This document shows, piece by piece, positions 1 through 7,070 of a stretch of DNA of 22,415 nucleotides. The translations under genes and the position numbers were made by a program. Location: the NCBI GenBank assembly GCA_015485455.1, contig WFTN01000351.1, positions 1 to 22,415 on the forward strand. The letters run 5' to 3'. Below the pieces are notes generated by a model. It did not search any database. It was not told the origin of the DNA and saw nothing but the letters and a program-made list of their open reading frames with translations. The first letter of the stretch is position 1, and each line of letters starts with the position of its first letter. Source of the DNA: Planctomycetota bacterium (lineage in GTDB: Bacteria > Planctomycetota > GCA-002687715 > DRQF01).

Positions 1-735
1 CTCTTGGGCAAGATGATGAAACTCGTCGCCATAGGTTGACTCATGAATCAGAAGGTCGACATGAGAAGCCAACCGCTTGGCACCTAAGCACAGGGTCGTA
101 TCCGTGCAGTAGGCGAAACTTTGCCCTGGTTTTGGAGGCCCCACGAGATCGGAAGGGGACACGGAACGGCCATCTTTGAGAGTGATGGTTTCGCCACGCA
201 AAAGTTGTCCTCGCTCTGGGCCAAAAGGAACTCCAATCTCGTCGGCTTTTGAAGCATCAAAGGATCCCAATCTTGGTTTCTCTTCGAGACGGTAACCGTG
301 AGTCGGAAGGCGATGGTCCAGAGGCTCAGTCAAGATTCGATACTCGGAAGTTTCGCCCAAGACACCCGAGAAACCTGGAGCAATTTCATTCACTGTAATC
401 GGAAATGTTTGGTGTTGACGACGAGGGAAATTCATCACGAAATCCACGTACTTTGCCAAACCTTTTGGGCCGAAAATTGTCAGAGGAGTTTCTCTTTGAT
501 TGAGACTCAGGGACGACAGAAGGCCGGGAAGACCATAGAAATGGTCGCCGTGCAAATGAGTAATCAAAATGGTGTTCAAGCGTCCCCGCTTTGCACTTGC
601 TCTCATGAGCTGGTACTGGGTGCCCTCACCGCAATCGAAAAGCATCGACTCGCCTTCTCTTTCCAAGAGTGTGCCTGAAAGAGCGCGTTTGAATGTTGGA
701 ATGGCAGAGGATGTACCCAGAACTGTAATTCGCAT
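1..735 (-). CDS. rnz: Ribonuclease Z (tRNase Z), 3' end of gene cut by window edge
   Basis: This is a metallo-beta-lactamase-fold endonuclease that trims the 3' trailer of tRNA precursors in the cytoplasm. Reading the minus strand from the ATG at 735-733 gives 245 residues with no stop before the window edge; family members are about 300 residues, so the C-terminal part is missing. The N-terminus (MRITVLGTSSAIPT) is the usual first strand. The zinc-binding motif HLHGDH lies at residues 60-65 and DCGEGTQYQL at 34-43, both hallmarks of the family. The final visible stretch (LLIHESTYGDE) matches the metal-binding strand near the end of the conserved core. The gene is divergent from the thiolase operon, with 198 bases between the starts. 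No Shine-Dalgarno sequence is visible just upstream of the ATG. The tRNA-Val in this window has no encoded CCA, which is the kind of substrate RNase Z processes. Confidence 0.93.
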   Translation of the reverse strand, partial: MRITVLGTSSAIPTFKRALSGTLLEREGESMLFDCGEGTQYQLMRASAKRGRLNTILITHLHGDHFYGLPGLLSSLSLNQRETPLTIFGPKGLAKYVDFVMNFPRRQHQTFPITVNEIAPGFSGVLGETSEYRILTEPLDHRLPTHGYRLEEKPRLGSFDASKADEIGVPFGPERGQLLRGETITLKDGRSVSPSDLVGPPKPGQSFAYCTDTTLCLGAKRLASHVDLLIHESTYGDEFHHLAQE

Positions 736-822
736 AGATTTGTCTAACACAAACAACGACAGGTAAAAGGTTTGAGGCTATTTGTCAGCGATTTCCTGCG
801 CTTTATTCTCCCCTATGACCTT

Positions 823-830
823 GTTAGAAT
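823..830 (+). promoter_or_regulatory. Possible extended -10 element before the thiolase operon
   Basis: The bases TGTTAGAAT at 822-830 include TGTTAGAAT-like extended -10 character (TG, one base, TAGAAT). They lie about 100 bases before the first thiolase start in the 198-base divergent spacer. No convincing -35 is present at the normal distance, so this is a weak call. The same spacer carries a perfect 8-base palindrome, TGACGTCA, at 873-880. Confidence 0.22.
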
Positions 831-933
831 CCGCCTCCTGACCCAGCTGAGTGACACAGTGGCAGCAATCCATGACGTCACGTTTAGGCGGTCAACAAAA
901 GACAGCATCCACACAAGACGAGGTCGAAAAACG

Positions 934-2112
934 ATGACAAAGGCAGTCATAACTCATGCTTTGCGCACACCGATCGGCAAGTTCATGGGATGTTTCAATG
1001 AACTCACAAGCGTCGATTTAGGCGTTGCCGTCGTCCAACCTCTGCTGTCCGCGGCCAAGATGGAAGCGGACCGCGTGGACCAACTTATTTTTGGCAATGG
1101 TCGTCAAGCCGGTGCCGGTCCCAACCCAGCCAGACAAATTGCCATCAAGAGCGGCATTGATCAGCGTGTTGTCGCGTACACCATGAACATGGCTTGCGCA
1201 TCTGGCCTCAAGAGCATCGCATTGGCAGCCCAAGCCATCGAGTTGGGGGAAGCAAACGTCGTCGTAGCGGGTGGCACAGAGAGCATGAGCCGCTTGCCCT
1301 ACATCTTGCCTAAGGCCCGGGATGGTTACCGTTTGGGGCATGCCCCTTTGGTTGACGCCATGTATCAAGACGGTTTTCAATGCCCCTTAGCTGATCAACT
1401 TATGGGAGCGACTGCAGAAAACCTCGTTGAGAAGTATGGACTGACTCGTTTGCAACAAGACAAGTATGCGGCGACTTCCCAAAACCGCAGTGAAGATGCT
1501 CGGGCTAAGAATCTCTTTGATGATGAAATCGTGCCTGTCACGTTTACTTCCCGCCGTAAAGAAATCACGATTGATGCCGACGAGCATGTTCGTGACGGTG
1601 TGAAAGCTGAAAGTTTGGCAAAACTCAAACCGGTTTTTAAGTCCGACGGTTCTGTCCACGCCGGCAACAGTTCGGGTATTACGGACGGCGCCGCCGCTCT
1701 GCTTCTCATGTCTGAATCTGAAGCCAAGTCGCGGGGCCTCGACATCTTAGCCTACGTTGAAGGTGCAGCGGCTGCAGGGGTCGACCCGAAAATCATGGGC
1801 ATCGGGCCAATCCCAGCTACAGAGAAACTCAACCAAAACCTGGGCTTAGGATTGAGTGACTATGATCTTATTGAACTGAACGAAGCCTTCGCTGCTCAAG
1901 CGTTGGCTTGTCTGAAAGAATGGGGCATTGACAACGAACGCGTCAATGTGAATGGTGGGGCCATTTCTTTGGGGCATCCCATTGGTGCCACCGGGGCCAG
2001 GATCGTCGTCACCCTTCTTCACGAAATGAAAAGACGTCAATCGAAACGAGGCTTAGCTACCCTATGCGTAAGCGGGGGTCTAGGTATGTCCATGTCTTTC
2101 CTAAGAAACTAA
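934..2112 (+). CDS. Thiolase (acetyl-CoA C-acyltransferase family)
   Basis: This is a 392-residue thiolase, which cleaves 3-ketoacyl-CoA with CoA or condenses two acetyl-CoA in the cytoplasm. The start is the ATG at 934, with a GAGG about ten bases upstream; an in-frame TTG at 772 would add 54 residues unlike any thiolase N-terminus. The nucleophilic cysteine is Cys88 in NMACASGLKS. The GHPIGATGAR motif carries His348, and the second catalytic cysteine is Cys378 in CVSGGLG, slightly different from the common CIGGGxG. NEAFAAQ, another family motif, is present. It leads a plus-strand operon with a cyclophilin, an enoyl-CoA hydratase and a second thiolase, which points to beta-oxidation or acetoacetyl-CoA metabolism. 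Sequence alone does not separate a degradative from a biosynthetic thiolase. Confidence 0.93.
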   Translation: MTKAVITHALRTPIGKFMGCFNELTSVDLGVAVVQPLLSAAKMEADRVDQLIFGNGRQAGAGPNPARQIAIKSGIDQRVVAYTMNMACASGLKSIALAAQAIELGEANVVVAGGTESMSRLPYILPKARDGYRLGHAPLVDAMYQDGFQCPLADQLMGATAENLVEKYGLTRLQQDKYAATSQNRSEDARAKNLFDDEIVPVTFTSRRKEITIDADEHVRDGVKAESLAKLKPVFKSDGSVHAGNSSGITDGAAALLLMSESEAKSRGLDILAYVEGAAAAGVDPKIMGIGPIPATEKLNQNLGLGLSDYDLIELNEAFAAQALACLKEWGIDNERVNVNGGAISLGHPIGATGARIVVTLLHEMKRRQSKRGLATLCVSGGLGMSMSFLRN

Positions 2113-2119
2113 ACTCAAC

Positions 2120-2133
2120 CGCGCTTCGGCGTG
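2120..2133 (+). other. Intercistronic hairpin with a cUUCGg tetraloop
   Basis: CGCGC at 2120-2124 can pair with GCGTG at 2129-2133 (one G-U pair) around TTCG, giving the especially stable cUUCGg loop. It sits eight bases after the thiolase stop and before the cyclophilin ribosome-binding site. No T-run follows, so it is unlikely to be a full terminator; it could affect mRNA stability or coupling. Confidence 0.4.
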
Positions 2134-2158
2134 TTCCAACTTGACAAAGGAGAATCTC

Positions 2159-2620
2159 ATGTCTGCATCGAAAGCAACGATCGTCACCAACAAAGGAACC
2201 ATCGAAATTGACCTCTGGCCAGACCGTGCTCCGAATCACGTCGACAACCTGAAGAAACTTGCCGACAAAAAGTTCTACGATGGCCTGATTTTTCATCGGG
2301 TCATTCCAGGATTCATGATTCAAGGCGGATGCCCGGACGGAACTGGGATGGGTGGCCCTGGATACAACATCGATGCCGAATTCACAGATGCCATGTTCAC
2401 CAAAGGTGTCTTAGGAATGGCACGTTCTATGGATCCCAACAGTGCCGGCTCCCAATTCTTCATTTGCACAGATGATGCGGTTCACTTGAATGAACAGTAC
2501 ACCGCATTCGGCAAAGTAAGTGCTGGCGAAGACGTTGTCGATGCTATTGCCAGCGTCTCCAAGAATGGCCAAGACAAGCCAGATGAAGACATCATCATTG
2601 AAACCTTCACTGTTAGCTGA
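2159..2620 (+). CDS. Cyclophilin-type peptidyl-prolyl cis-trans isomerase
   Basis: This is a 153-residue single-domain cyclophilin that catalyses proline cis-trans isomerisation during protein folding. The ATG at 2159 is preceded six bases earlier by AAAGGAG (2146-2152), a strong start site. The active-site segment FHRVIPGFMIQGG and the later GSQFFI are present, with the catalytic arginine inside FHR. There is no signal peptide or membrane segment, so it is probably cytoplasmic. It lies between a thiolase and an enoyl-CoA hydratase, ten bases before the latter. There is no known metabolic link, and a general folding enzyme inside a lipid-metabolism operon is a little unusual. Confidence 0.95.
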   Translation: MSASKATIVTNKGTIEIDLWPDRAPNHVDNLKKLADKKFYDGLIFHRVIPGFMIQGGCPDGTGMGGPGYNIDAEFTDAMFTKGVLGMARSMDPNSAGSQFFICTDDAVHLNEQYTAFGKVSAGEDVVDAIASVSKNGQDKPDEDIIIETFTVS

Positions 2621-2630
2621 AGAGGCAACT

Positions 2631-3425
2631 ATGTCAGACTACAAACATTTGTTGATCGAAGAATTCGATGGGGTTTTGGTCGTTCGTATCAACAGGCCAA
2701 AGGTTCTGAATGCACTTTCTTCGGAGGTTCTTGAAGAAATAGCCCAGGTCTTTAGCAGATTCGAAAAGAACTCGAATTTGGGAGCGGCTTTATTGACTGG
2801 GGGAGACACGGGAAAGAAGCCCGCTTTTGCTGCGGGAGCCGACATCTCAGAAATGTCAGAACTCAGTGGCTACGAACTCCGAGCCCATTCACTGGCTGGC
2901 CAAAAGGCCATGAACACCATCGAGCGAGCAAGTAAACCAGTCCTCGCAGCCATTCGTGGTTTCGCTCTGGGTGGCGGTCTCGAATTGGCCATGGCCTGCC
3001 ATATGCGCTGGGCCAGCGAAAACGCAGTTTTGGGACAACCAGAAATCAATTTGGGCATCATCCCAGGGTTTGGCGGTAGTCAAAGACTTCCTCGCTTGAT
3101 TGGGAAAGGCAAGGCGCTTGAGCTCCTTCTCACGGGGGACAACATCAAGAGTGCCAGAGCCCTCGAACTTGGTTTGGTGGAAAGAGTCGTGTCGGACGAT
3201 TCTCTTTTCGATGAAGCTTTGAGCTTCTGCAAAAAGCTAGCAAGCAAGGCACCCATCGCTCGCGCTCTGATCCTGGACAGTGTTAACCGTGGTTTCGACA
3301 TCGAGATCGACGATGCTTTGAATTTAGAAGCGGACCTGTTTGGTGTTGTTGGTGCGACACAGGACGTCAAGGAAGGCCTCAACGCCTTCTTGGAAAAAAG
3401 AAAACCCGAATACAAAGGGAACTAA
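2631..3425 (+). CDS. Enoyl-CoA hydratase (crotonase family)
   Basis: This 264-residue crotonase-fold protein probably adds water to trans-2-enoyl-CoA in the second step of beta-oxidation. The start is the ATG at 2631, just after an AGAGG at 2621-2625; longer in-frame starts overlap the cyclophilin and have no family similarity. The oxyanion-hole segment FAAGADISEM lies near residues 66-75. Both catalytic glutamates are present: Glu118 in GGGLELAMACH and Glu138 in GQPEINLG, followed by PGFGGSQRLPR. It is single-domain, with no fused 3-hydroxyacyl-CoA dehydrogenase. The next thiolase starts three bases after its stop, so the two are almost certainly co-translated. Other crotonase activities are possible, but keeping both glutamates favours a hydratase. 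Confidence 0.92.
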   Translation: MSDYKHLLIEEFDGVLVVRINRPKVLNALSSEVLEEIAQVFSRFEKNSNLGAALLTGGDTGKKPAFAAGADISEMSELSGYELRAHSLAGQKAMNTIERASKPVLAAIRGFALGGGLELAMACHMRWASENAVLGQPEINLGIIPGFGGSQRLPRLIGKGKALELLLTGDNIKSARALELGLVERVVSDDSLFDEALSFCKKLASKAPIARALILDSVNRGFDIEIDDALNLEADLFGVVGATQDVKEGLNAFLEKRKPEYKGN

Positions 3426-3428
3426 GCC

Positions 3429-4634
3429 ATGAAGAAAATTGTCATTGTTGGCGGTAAACGCACGCCGATGGCCGAATATTGCGGGACCCCTGGATTCGGA
3501 AAGCTGAAAGACCTATCAGCCAATGAGCTGGGAGCAATTGCCATCAAAGCTGCCATGGAAGACGCCGGTGTGAATCCCGATGCTGTTGACCACGTTGTCA
3601 TGGGGAATGCCATGCAGACATCGGTAGATGCCCACTATGGTGCCCGCCATGCTGCACTCAAGGCGGGAATACCCATTGAAACTCCGGCCCTCACAGTCAA
3701 TCGAATTTGCGGCAGTGGTGTACAATCGGTGGTCAATGCCGCTCAGATGTTGATCTTGGGCGATGCGACTCTGACGGTCGCTGGAGGCATGGAAAACATG
3801 TCTCAAGCGCCATTCTGTGTCTACGGGAACAAGGTACGCCAAGGTGTTCGTTTCGGCACCGAACCTAAGATGCAGGACTATTTGTTCTCCGGTCTGCGTG
3901 ATTCCTTCTGCGACACCTTCATGGCACAAACCGCTGACAATGCGGCGCAGAACGCCGAAGTGACACGGGAAGAGTGTGATGCTTTTGCTCTTCGATCTCA
4001 TGAACTCGGAGCAAAAGCTGTTGCCAGTGGCATCTTCGCTGAAGAGATTGCCCCGGTCACCATCAAGCGAGGAAGAAAAGAAGTCGTTGTGGACCAAGAT
4101 GACCACATCAAGCCAGACACGTCATTAGAGGGACTCGCACGCTTGCGTCCAGCCTTTGGTGAAGGGGGATTGGTTACGGCTGGGAACGCTTCTGGAATTG
4201 TGGACGGTGCCGCCGCTTTGGTCGTCACTACTGAGGATGTAGCCAAGGAAAAAGGGCTCAAAACGCGGGCAGTCATCCGTGGTTGGGCTATTGTCGGGTT
4301 AGACCCAAAGCTCATGTCCTTGGGCCCGGTTCCTGCGATTGAAAAATTGTGGGCCAAGACTGGCGTCGGACGAGATGAGATTGATCTCTATGAAATCAAC
4401 GAGGCCTTTGCGCCTCAGTATCTTGCATGTGAAAAAGCTCTCGGGCTCGATCGCAACAAAGTCAATGTCAATGGCGGCGCCATCGCTTTGGGACATCCAC
4501 TGGGTGCCACAGGCACGCGCATGCTTTTGACTCTCACTCATGAATTAGAACGTCGATCCGCTCGCTATGGCGTAGCCGCTGCCTGTATTGGTGGTGGCCA
4601 AGGTATCGCCATGTTGATCGAACGCGAAAGCTAA
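3429..4634 (+). CDS. Thiolase (acetyl-CoA C-acetyltransferase family), second copy
   Basis: This 401-residue thiolase starts at the ATG at 3429, three bases after the hydratase stop. The catalytic residues are Cys94 in NRICGSGVQS, His356 in GGAIALGHPLGATGTR and Cys386 in CIGGGQG. It differs clearly from the first thiolase of the operon (NRICGSG against NMACASG around the nucleophile), so this is not a recent tandem duplication. It may have a different chain-length preference or work in the opposite direction, for example acetoacetyl-CoA formation; that is inference. It is followed by a dehydrogenase gene after 13 bases. Confidence 0.93.
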   Translation: MKKIVIVGGKRTPMAEYCGTPGFGKLKDLSANELGAIAIKAAMEDAGVNPDAVDHVVMGNAMQTSVDAHYGARHAALKAGIPIETPALTVNRICGSGVQSVVNAAQMLILGDATLTVAGGMENMSQAPFCVYGNKVRQGVRFGTEPKMQDYLFSGLRDSFCDTFMAQTADNAAQNAEVTREECDAFALRSHELGAKAVASGIFAEEIAPVTIKRGRKEVVVDQDDHIKPDTSLEGLARLRPAFGEGGLVTAGNASGIVDGAAALVVTTEDVAKEKGLKTRAVIRGWAIVGLDPKLMSLGPVPAIEKLWAKTGVGRDEIDLYEINEAFAPQYLACEKALGLDRNKVNVNGGAIALGHPLGATGTRMLLTLTHELERRSARYGVAAACIGGGQGIAMLIERES

Positions 4635-4647
4635 GACAGGAAAAAAG

Positions 4648-5700
4648 ATGACATATAAAATTGCAGTAATTGCTGGAGACGGCATCGGTCCTGAGGTTGT
4701 TGACGAAGGACTCAAGGTGCTTCGCTGCGTAGCCGACATGGAGGGATTTAATTTTGAGACCAAAGATTATCCATGGGGGGCTGAGCACTATCTAAAGACA
4801 GGGGAGACTCATCCCGAGTCCGCCTATTCTGAATATCGTGAGATGGACGCCATCCTCTTGGGCGCCATCGGTGACCCTCGGATTGAAGTAGGTTTGCTCG
4901 AGCGCGAGATTATTGCTGGGGTTCGCTTTACCTTGGACCTCTTCGTAAATCTTCGTCCCATCAAGTGCATGGCTGACCATATTTGTCCTATCAAGAACAA
5001 AAAAGCGTCTGACATCGACATGGTCGTGGTGCGCGAGAATACGGAGGGTGCTTACTCCCAAGTGGGAGGCATTTTCAAAAAGGGAACCAAAGAGGAAGTG
5101 GCCATTGCGGAAATGATCTACACACGCCACGGTGTAGAACGTGTCATCCGTTATGCCTATGAACTCGCTATGACTCGGCCTCGGAAGCAGTTAACACTCT
5201 GCGACAAGGCCAATGCCATTCGTCCCCAAGACCTTTGGACCCGTGTCTTCGAAGAAGTTGGCAAGGAGTATCCGGAAATCACCACCGACCACGCTTATGT
5301 GGATGCTGCTTGCATGTGGATGATCAAGAATCCTGAAGCTTTTGACACGGTAGTGACCACAAACCTCTTTGGTGACATCATCACCGATTTAGGTTCTGTT
5401 CTTCAAGGGGGAATGGGGGTTGCTGCTTCTGGAAATATCAATCCTTCTGGGGTCTCGATGTTCGAGCCGATTCATGGTTCTGCGCCTAAATACAAGGGCC
5501 AAAACAAGGCCAACCCGATTGCCACAGTTGCAGCGGTTGCCATGCTCTTGGATCATTTGGGAGAGACTTCCTCTGCACGGAAGATTGAGGCGGCCATTGA
5601 GCACCTTATCGTGAGCAAGGAAATCCCTGATTTGTCTTCGAGAAGTGGTCTTAAGACCAGCGAAATCGGCGACATGATTTGCGAGACTCTGAAGAAATGA
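4648..5700 (+). CDS. Isopropylmalate/isocitrate dehydrogenase-family enzyme (LeuB-like)
   Basis: This 350-residue beta-decarboxylating dehydrogenase starts at the ATG at 4648, six bases after an AGGA. It opens with the usual IAVIAGDGIGPEVV strand. The malate-binding and catalytic residues of the family are visible: Arg93, Arg103, Arg129, Tyr136, Lys187, Asp219, Asp243 and Asp247. Overall length and pattern (GAIGDPR, LFVNLRP, TNLFGDIITDLGS) resemble LeuB. Two points argue against a simple LeuB call. The hydrophobic substrate pocket before Arg93 reads IIAGV rather than a leucine-rich pattern. The cofactor segment reads GSAPKYKGQ (Lys281-Tyr282), like NADP-dependent isocitrate dehydrogenase, where NAD-dependent LeuB has Asp. 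No other leucine genes are nearby. The substrate could be isopropylmalate, isocitrate or a related 2-hydroxy acid. It is the last gene of the operon. Confidence 0.85.
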   Translation: MTYKIAVIAGDGIGPEVVDEGLKVLRCVADMEGFNFETKDYPWGAEHYLKTGETHPESAYSEYREMDAILLGAIGDPRIEVGLLEREIIAGVRFTLDLFVNLRPIKCMADHICPIKNKKASDIDMVVVRENTEGAYSQVGGIFKKGTKEEVAIAEMIYTRHGVERVIRYAYELAMTRPRKQLTLCDKANAIRPQDLWTRVFEEVGKEYPEITTDHAYVDAACMWMIKNPEAFDTVVTTNLFGDIITDLGSVLQGGMGVAASGNINPSGVSMFEPIHGSAPKYKGQNKANPIATVAAVAMLLDHLGETSSARKIEAAIEHLIVSKEIPDLSSRSGLKTSEIGDMICETLKK

Positions 5701-5724
5701 GCCATTGAGGCTTAATGCGATGGG

Positions 5725-5760
5725 AAGGCCGAGACGTTCAGGTGAATTTCTCGGCCTTTT
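5725..5760 (+). terminator. Intrinsic terminator of the thiolase-dehydrogenase operon
   Basis: AAGGCCGAGA (5725-5734) pairs perfectly with TCTCGGCCTT (5749-5758) across a 14-base loop, and the right arm runs into TTTT (5757-5760). It begins 25 bases after the dehydrogenase stop. Confidence 0.85.
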
Positions 5761-6098
5761 CTATGTCCATGACGCTCCATTGCCTGGTACTTTATTCAGG
5801 CCCTGAGCGACTTGTCTCAAGGGCGGCGTTCTAACTCTGTGGGGATTACGGGGTTAGAGAATCTCATAAGATTCCATTTGTTCTGGGTTTTTCTTTGGCG
5901 CGATTGCCTCCACTCTGATATGATCAGCGCCGTGCAACCGACATAACTTGATTCTATAATTCCACTTACGAATGCTAAATAATTGCAGTTGAGGTTCCTA
6001 TTGACCCTTCAAGACATGGGTCTTAGCTGCATCGTTCTTGGGTTTTGCGATGAAACTGTGGCGGTCGTTCCCTCTCACATCCTCCTATTAAAGGGAAA
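5761..6098. other. Gene-free stretch of 338 bases with several possible RNA hairpins
   Basis: No credible reading frame is present on either strand. Several local dyads lie on the same strand: GCCTG/CAGGC (5782-5786 with 5797-5801), CCCTGAG/CTCAAGGG with one bulged A (5801-5807 with 5816-5823), and TCTAAC/GTTAGA (5830-5835 with 5853-5858). After a consensus -10 at 5955 come GCAGTT/AGCTGC (5985-5990 with 6025-6030) enclosing GACCC/GGGTC (6003-6007 with 6018-6022). The inner part can also fold as AAGAC/GTCTT (6011-6015 with 6020-6024). It could be a structured leader or a small RNA. I do not recognise SRP RNA, 6S, tmRNA or any known riboswitch in it. Confidence 0.4.
5955..5960 (+). promoter_or_regulatory. 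Consensus -10 hexamer before the small-protein gene
   Basis: TATAAT occurs exactly at 5955-5960 in a stretch with no gene, about 145 bases before the small-protein start. The hexamer 17 bases upstream (GTGCAA, 5932-5937) is a poor -35. If this promoter is used, transcription would begin near 5967 and give a leader of roughly 135 bases that contains the nested hairpin at 5985-6030. Confidence 0.38.
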
Positions 6099-6104
6099 AT
6101 GGGC

Positions 6105-6290
6105 ATGGAAACACGTTTCGAGTGCATCTTCGAAGGTAAGAAGATCTTTCAGGTGGTGAAGAACGCAACGCCGCTCTTCACCGGGACATGGGCTCAATGT
6201 GAACGCTTTAAAGACGTTTACAATGAGAAAGTAACCAAGAGTCGATTCCGCAATCGTCGCCACTCAGAGCGGCTGAAGGCGCAAGCCTAA
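6105..6290 (+). CDS. Small basic protein of unknown function
   Basis: This is a 61-residue protein from the ATG at 6105, or 63 residues from the ATG at 6099. The GGG of AAGGGA (6091-6096) is about nine bases from 6105 but only three from 6099, so I prefer 6105. I do not recognise the family. The first part alternates hydrophobic and polar residues like beta strands (ETRFECIFEGKKIFQVV). The middle holds LFTGTWAQCERF, and the C-terminal third is strongly basic (SRFRNRRHSERLKAQA), which could bind nucleic acid. There is no signal peptide or membrane segment. It has its own terminator 20 bases after the stop and a possible promoter at 5955, so it looks like a single-gene transcription unit. The ribosome-binding site, codon content and private terminator make a real gene likely. 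Confidence 0.7.
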   Translation: METRFECIFEGKKIFQVVKNATPLFTGTWAQCERFKDVYNEKVTKSRFRNRRHSERLKAQA

Positions 6291-6310
6291 AGGTCTGACG
6301 ACCAAAATTG

Positions 6311-6349
6311 AAAAAGGGGGCCAGAACATCCGTTCTCGCCCCTTTTTTT
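6311..6349 (+). terminator. Intrinsic terminator after the small-protein gene
   Basis: AAAAAGGGG (6311-6319) pairs with CCCCTTTTT, and the inner AGAAC (6323-6327) pairs with GTTCT (6332-6336) around ATCC. The helix is followed by a seven-T run (6343-6349). Confidence 0.88.
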
Positions 6350-6358
6350 GTGCCCCGA

Positions 6359-6388
6359 TTGACATGAAAGTTGACCCACGTCTATGGG
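6359..6388 (+). promoter_or_regulatory. Possible promoter for the sigma factor operon
   Basis: TTGACA at 6359-6364 is a perfect -35 hexamer just after the preceding terminator. The best -10 is only TATGGG (6383-6388) at an 18-base spacing, so the match is partial. It would give a leader of about 85 bases before the sigma gene. Confidence 0.25.
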
Positions 6389-6479
6389 CCGGAAATTCGA
6401 GTCCCTTTTTTGGATTATGCGGTCCAAGGCAGAAACTGATGACGTCTATAAGGGCAGTTAGGATGCAAAAGGAAAAAGA

Positions 6480-7070
6480 ATGACCCCTGAAGAAGAGATG
6501 AAATTGGTGACCGGATGCCAAAGTGGCTCGGAGGAAGCATTCTGCGACCTTGTCCGCTTCATGGCTCCTCCGCTGATTCGTTTCTTGTACGCCTTCTTGA
6601 ATGATATTGACGCCGCTGAAGAAGTGGCCCAATTGTCATTTCTCCGTGCACACAGAGGTATGGCCAGATTGAGAGAACCTCGTCGTTTTCGCGCGTGGCT
6701 TTGGCGCATCGCACGCTATGCTGCCCTGGATCGCATTCGGCAAGAAAATCGTCGAGGGCCTAAGCATGACAGTTTCAACGAAATAGGAGAGAGCTGGGCA
6801 GACGAAAACCTTGTACTTCCCGAAGAAGAACTCGTCCGCATGGACATGATTGAGACGACGCGCAAAGCGATAGATCAGTTGCCGCCTGAGATTGCCAAAG
6901 TATTGAGGTTACGCTATGAGAAGGAACTCACGTACAGAGAATTGGCAGAGGAGCTCGGACTCACTCTTTTCCAAGTCAAAGCGCGTTTGGCCCGAGCCCG
7001 CAACGAACTACGACCGAAACTGCTCAAAGCTGCGAGTGGATGGGAGCAATTCTGCGATGAACAATCCTGA
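6480..7070 (+). CDS. ECF-type RNA polymerase sigma factor
   Basis: This is a 196-residue extracytoplasmic-function sigma factor that directs RNA polymerase to a stress or signal regulon. AAAAGGA (6467-6473) lies six bases before the ATG. Sigma region 2 spans about residues 18-92, including DAAEEVAQLSFLRAHRG (-10 recognition and core binding) and RFRAWLWRIARYAALDRIRQ. Region 4 spans about 127-181 with the helix-turn-helix ELTYRELAEELGLTLFQVKARLARAR. There is no region 3 and no extra C-terminal domain. Its last 14 bases overlap the next gene, a likely anti-sigma factor, so the two are probably coupled. A six-codon upstream frame (ATG at 6463, stop overlapping the sigma start) sits across the ribosome-binding site. 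I cannot name the ECF subgroup by eye. Confidence 0.93.
   Translation: MTPEEEMKLVTGCQSGSEEAFCDLVRFMAPPLIRFLYAFLNDIDAAEEVAQLSFLRAHRGMARLREPRRFRAWLWRIARYAALDRIRQENRRGPKHDSFNEIGESWADENLVLPEEELVRMDMIETTRKAIDQLPPEIAKVLRLRYEKELTYRELAEELGLTLFQVKARLARARNELRPKLLKAASGWEQFCDEQS

Noticed and set aside
298..678. Plus-strand open frame opposite rnz
   Set aside because: The opposite strand encodes RNase Z with its zinc motif; this is a shadow frame with no family pattern.
870..880. TGACGTCA palindrome as a regulator site
   Set aside because: A single 8-base palindrome with no known bacterial regulator or second copy in a promoter context; too weak to call.
772..933. In-frame TTG extension upstream of the first thiolase
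   Set aside because: The 54 extra residues look nothing like a thiolase N-terminus, and the ATG at 934 has a ribosome-binding site.
3516..4106. 196-codon minus-strand frame opposite the second thiolase
   Set aside because: Shadow of a well-supported gene; the composition is mixed, with no motif.
5761..6098. Known structured RNAs (SRP RNA, 6S RNA, tmRNA, RNase P) in the gene-free stretch
   Set aside because: None of their conserved core sequences could be seen.
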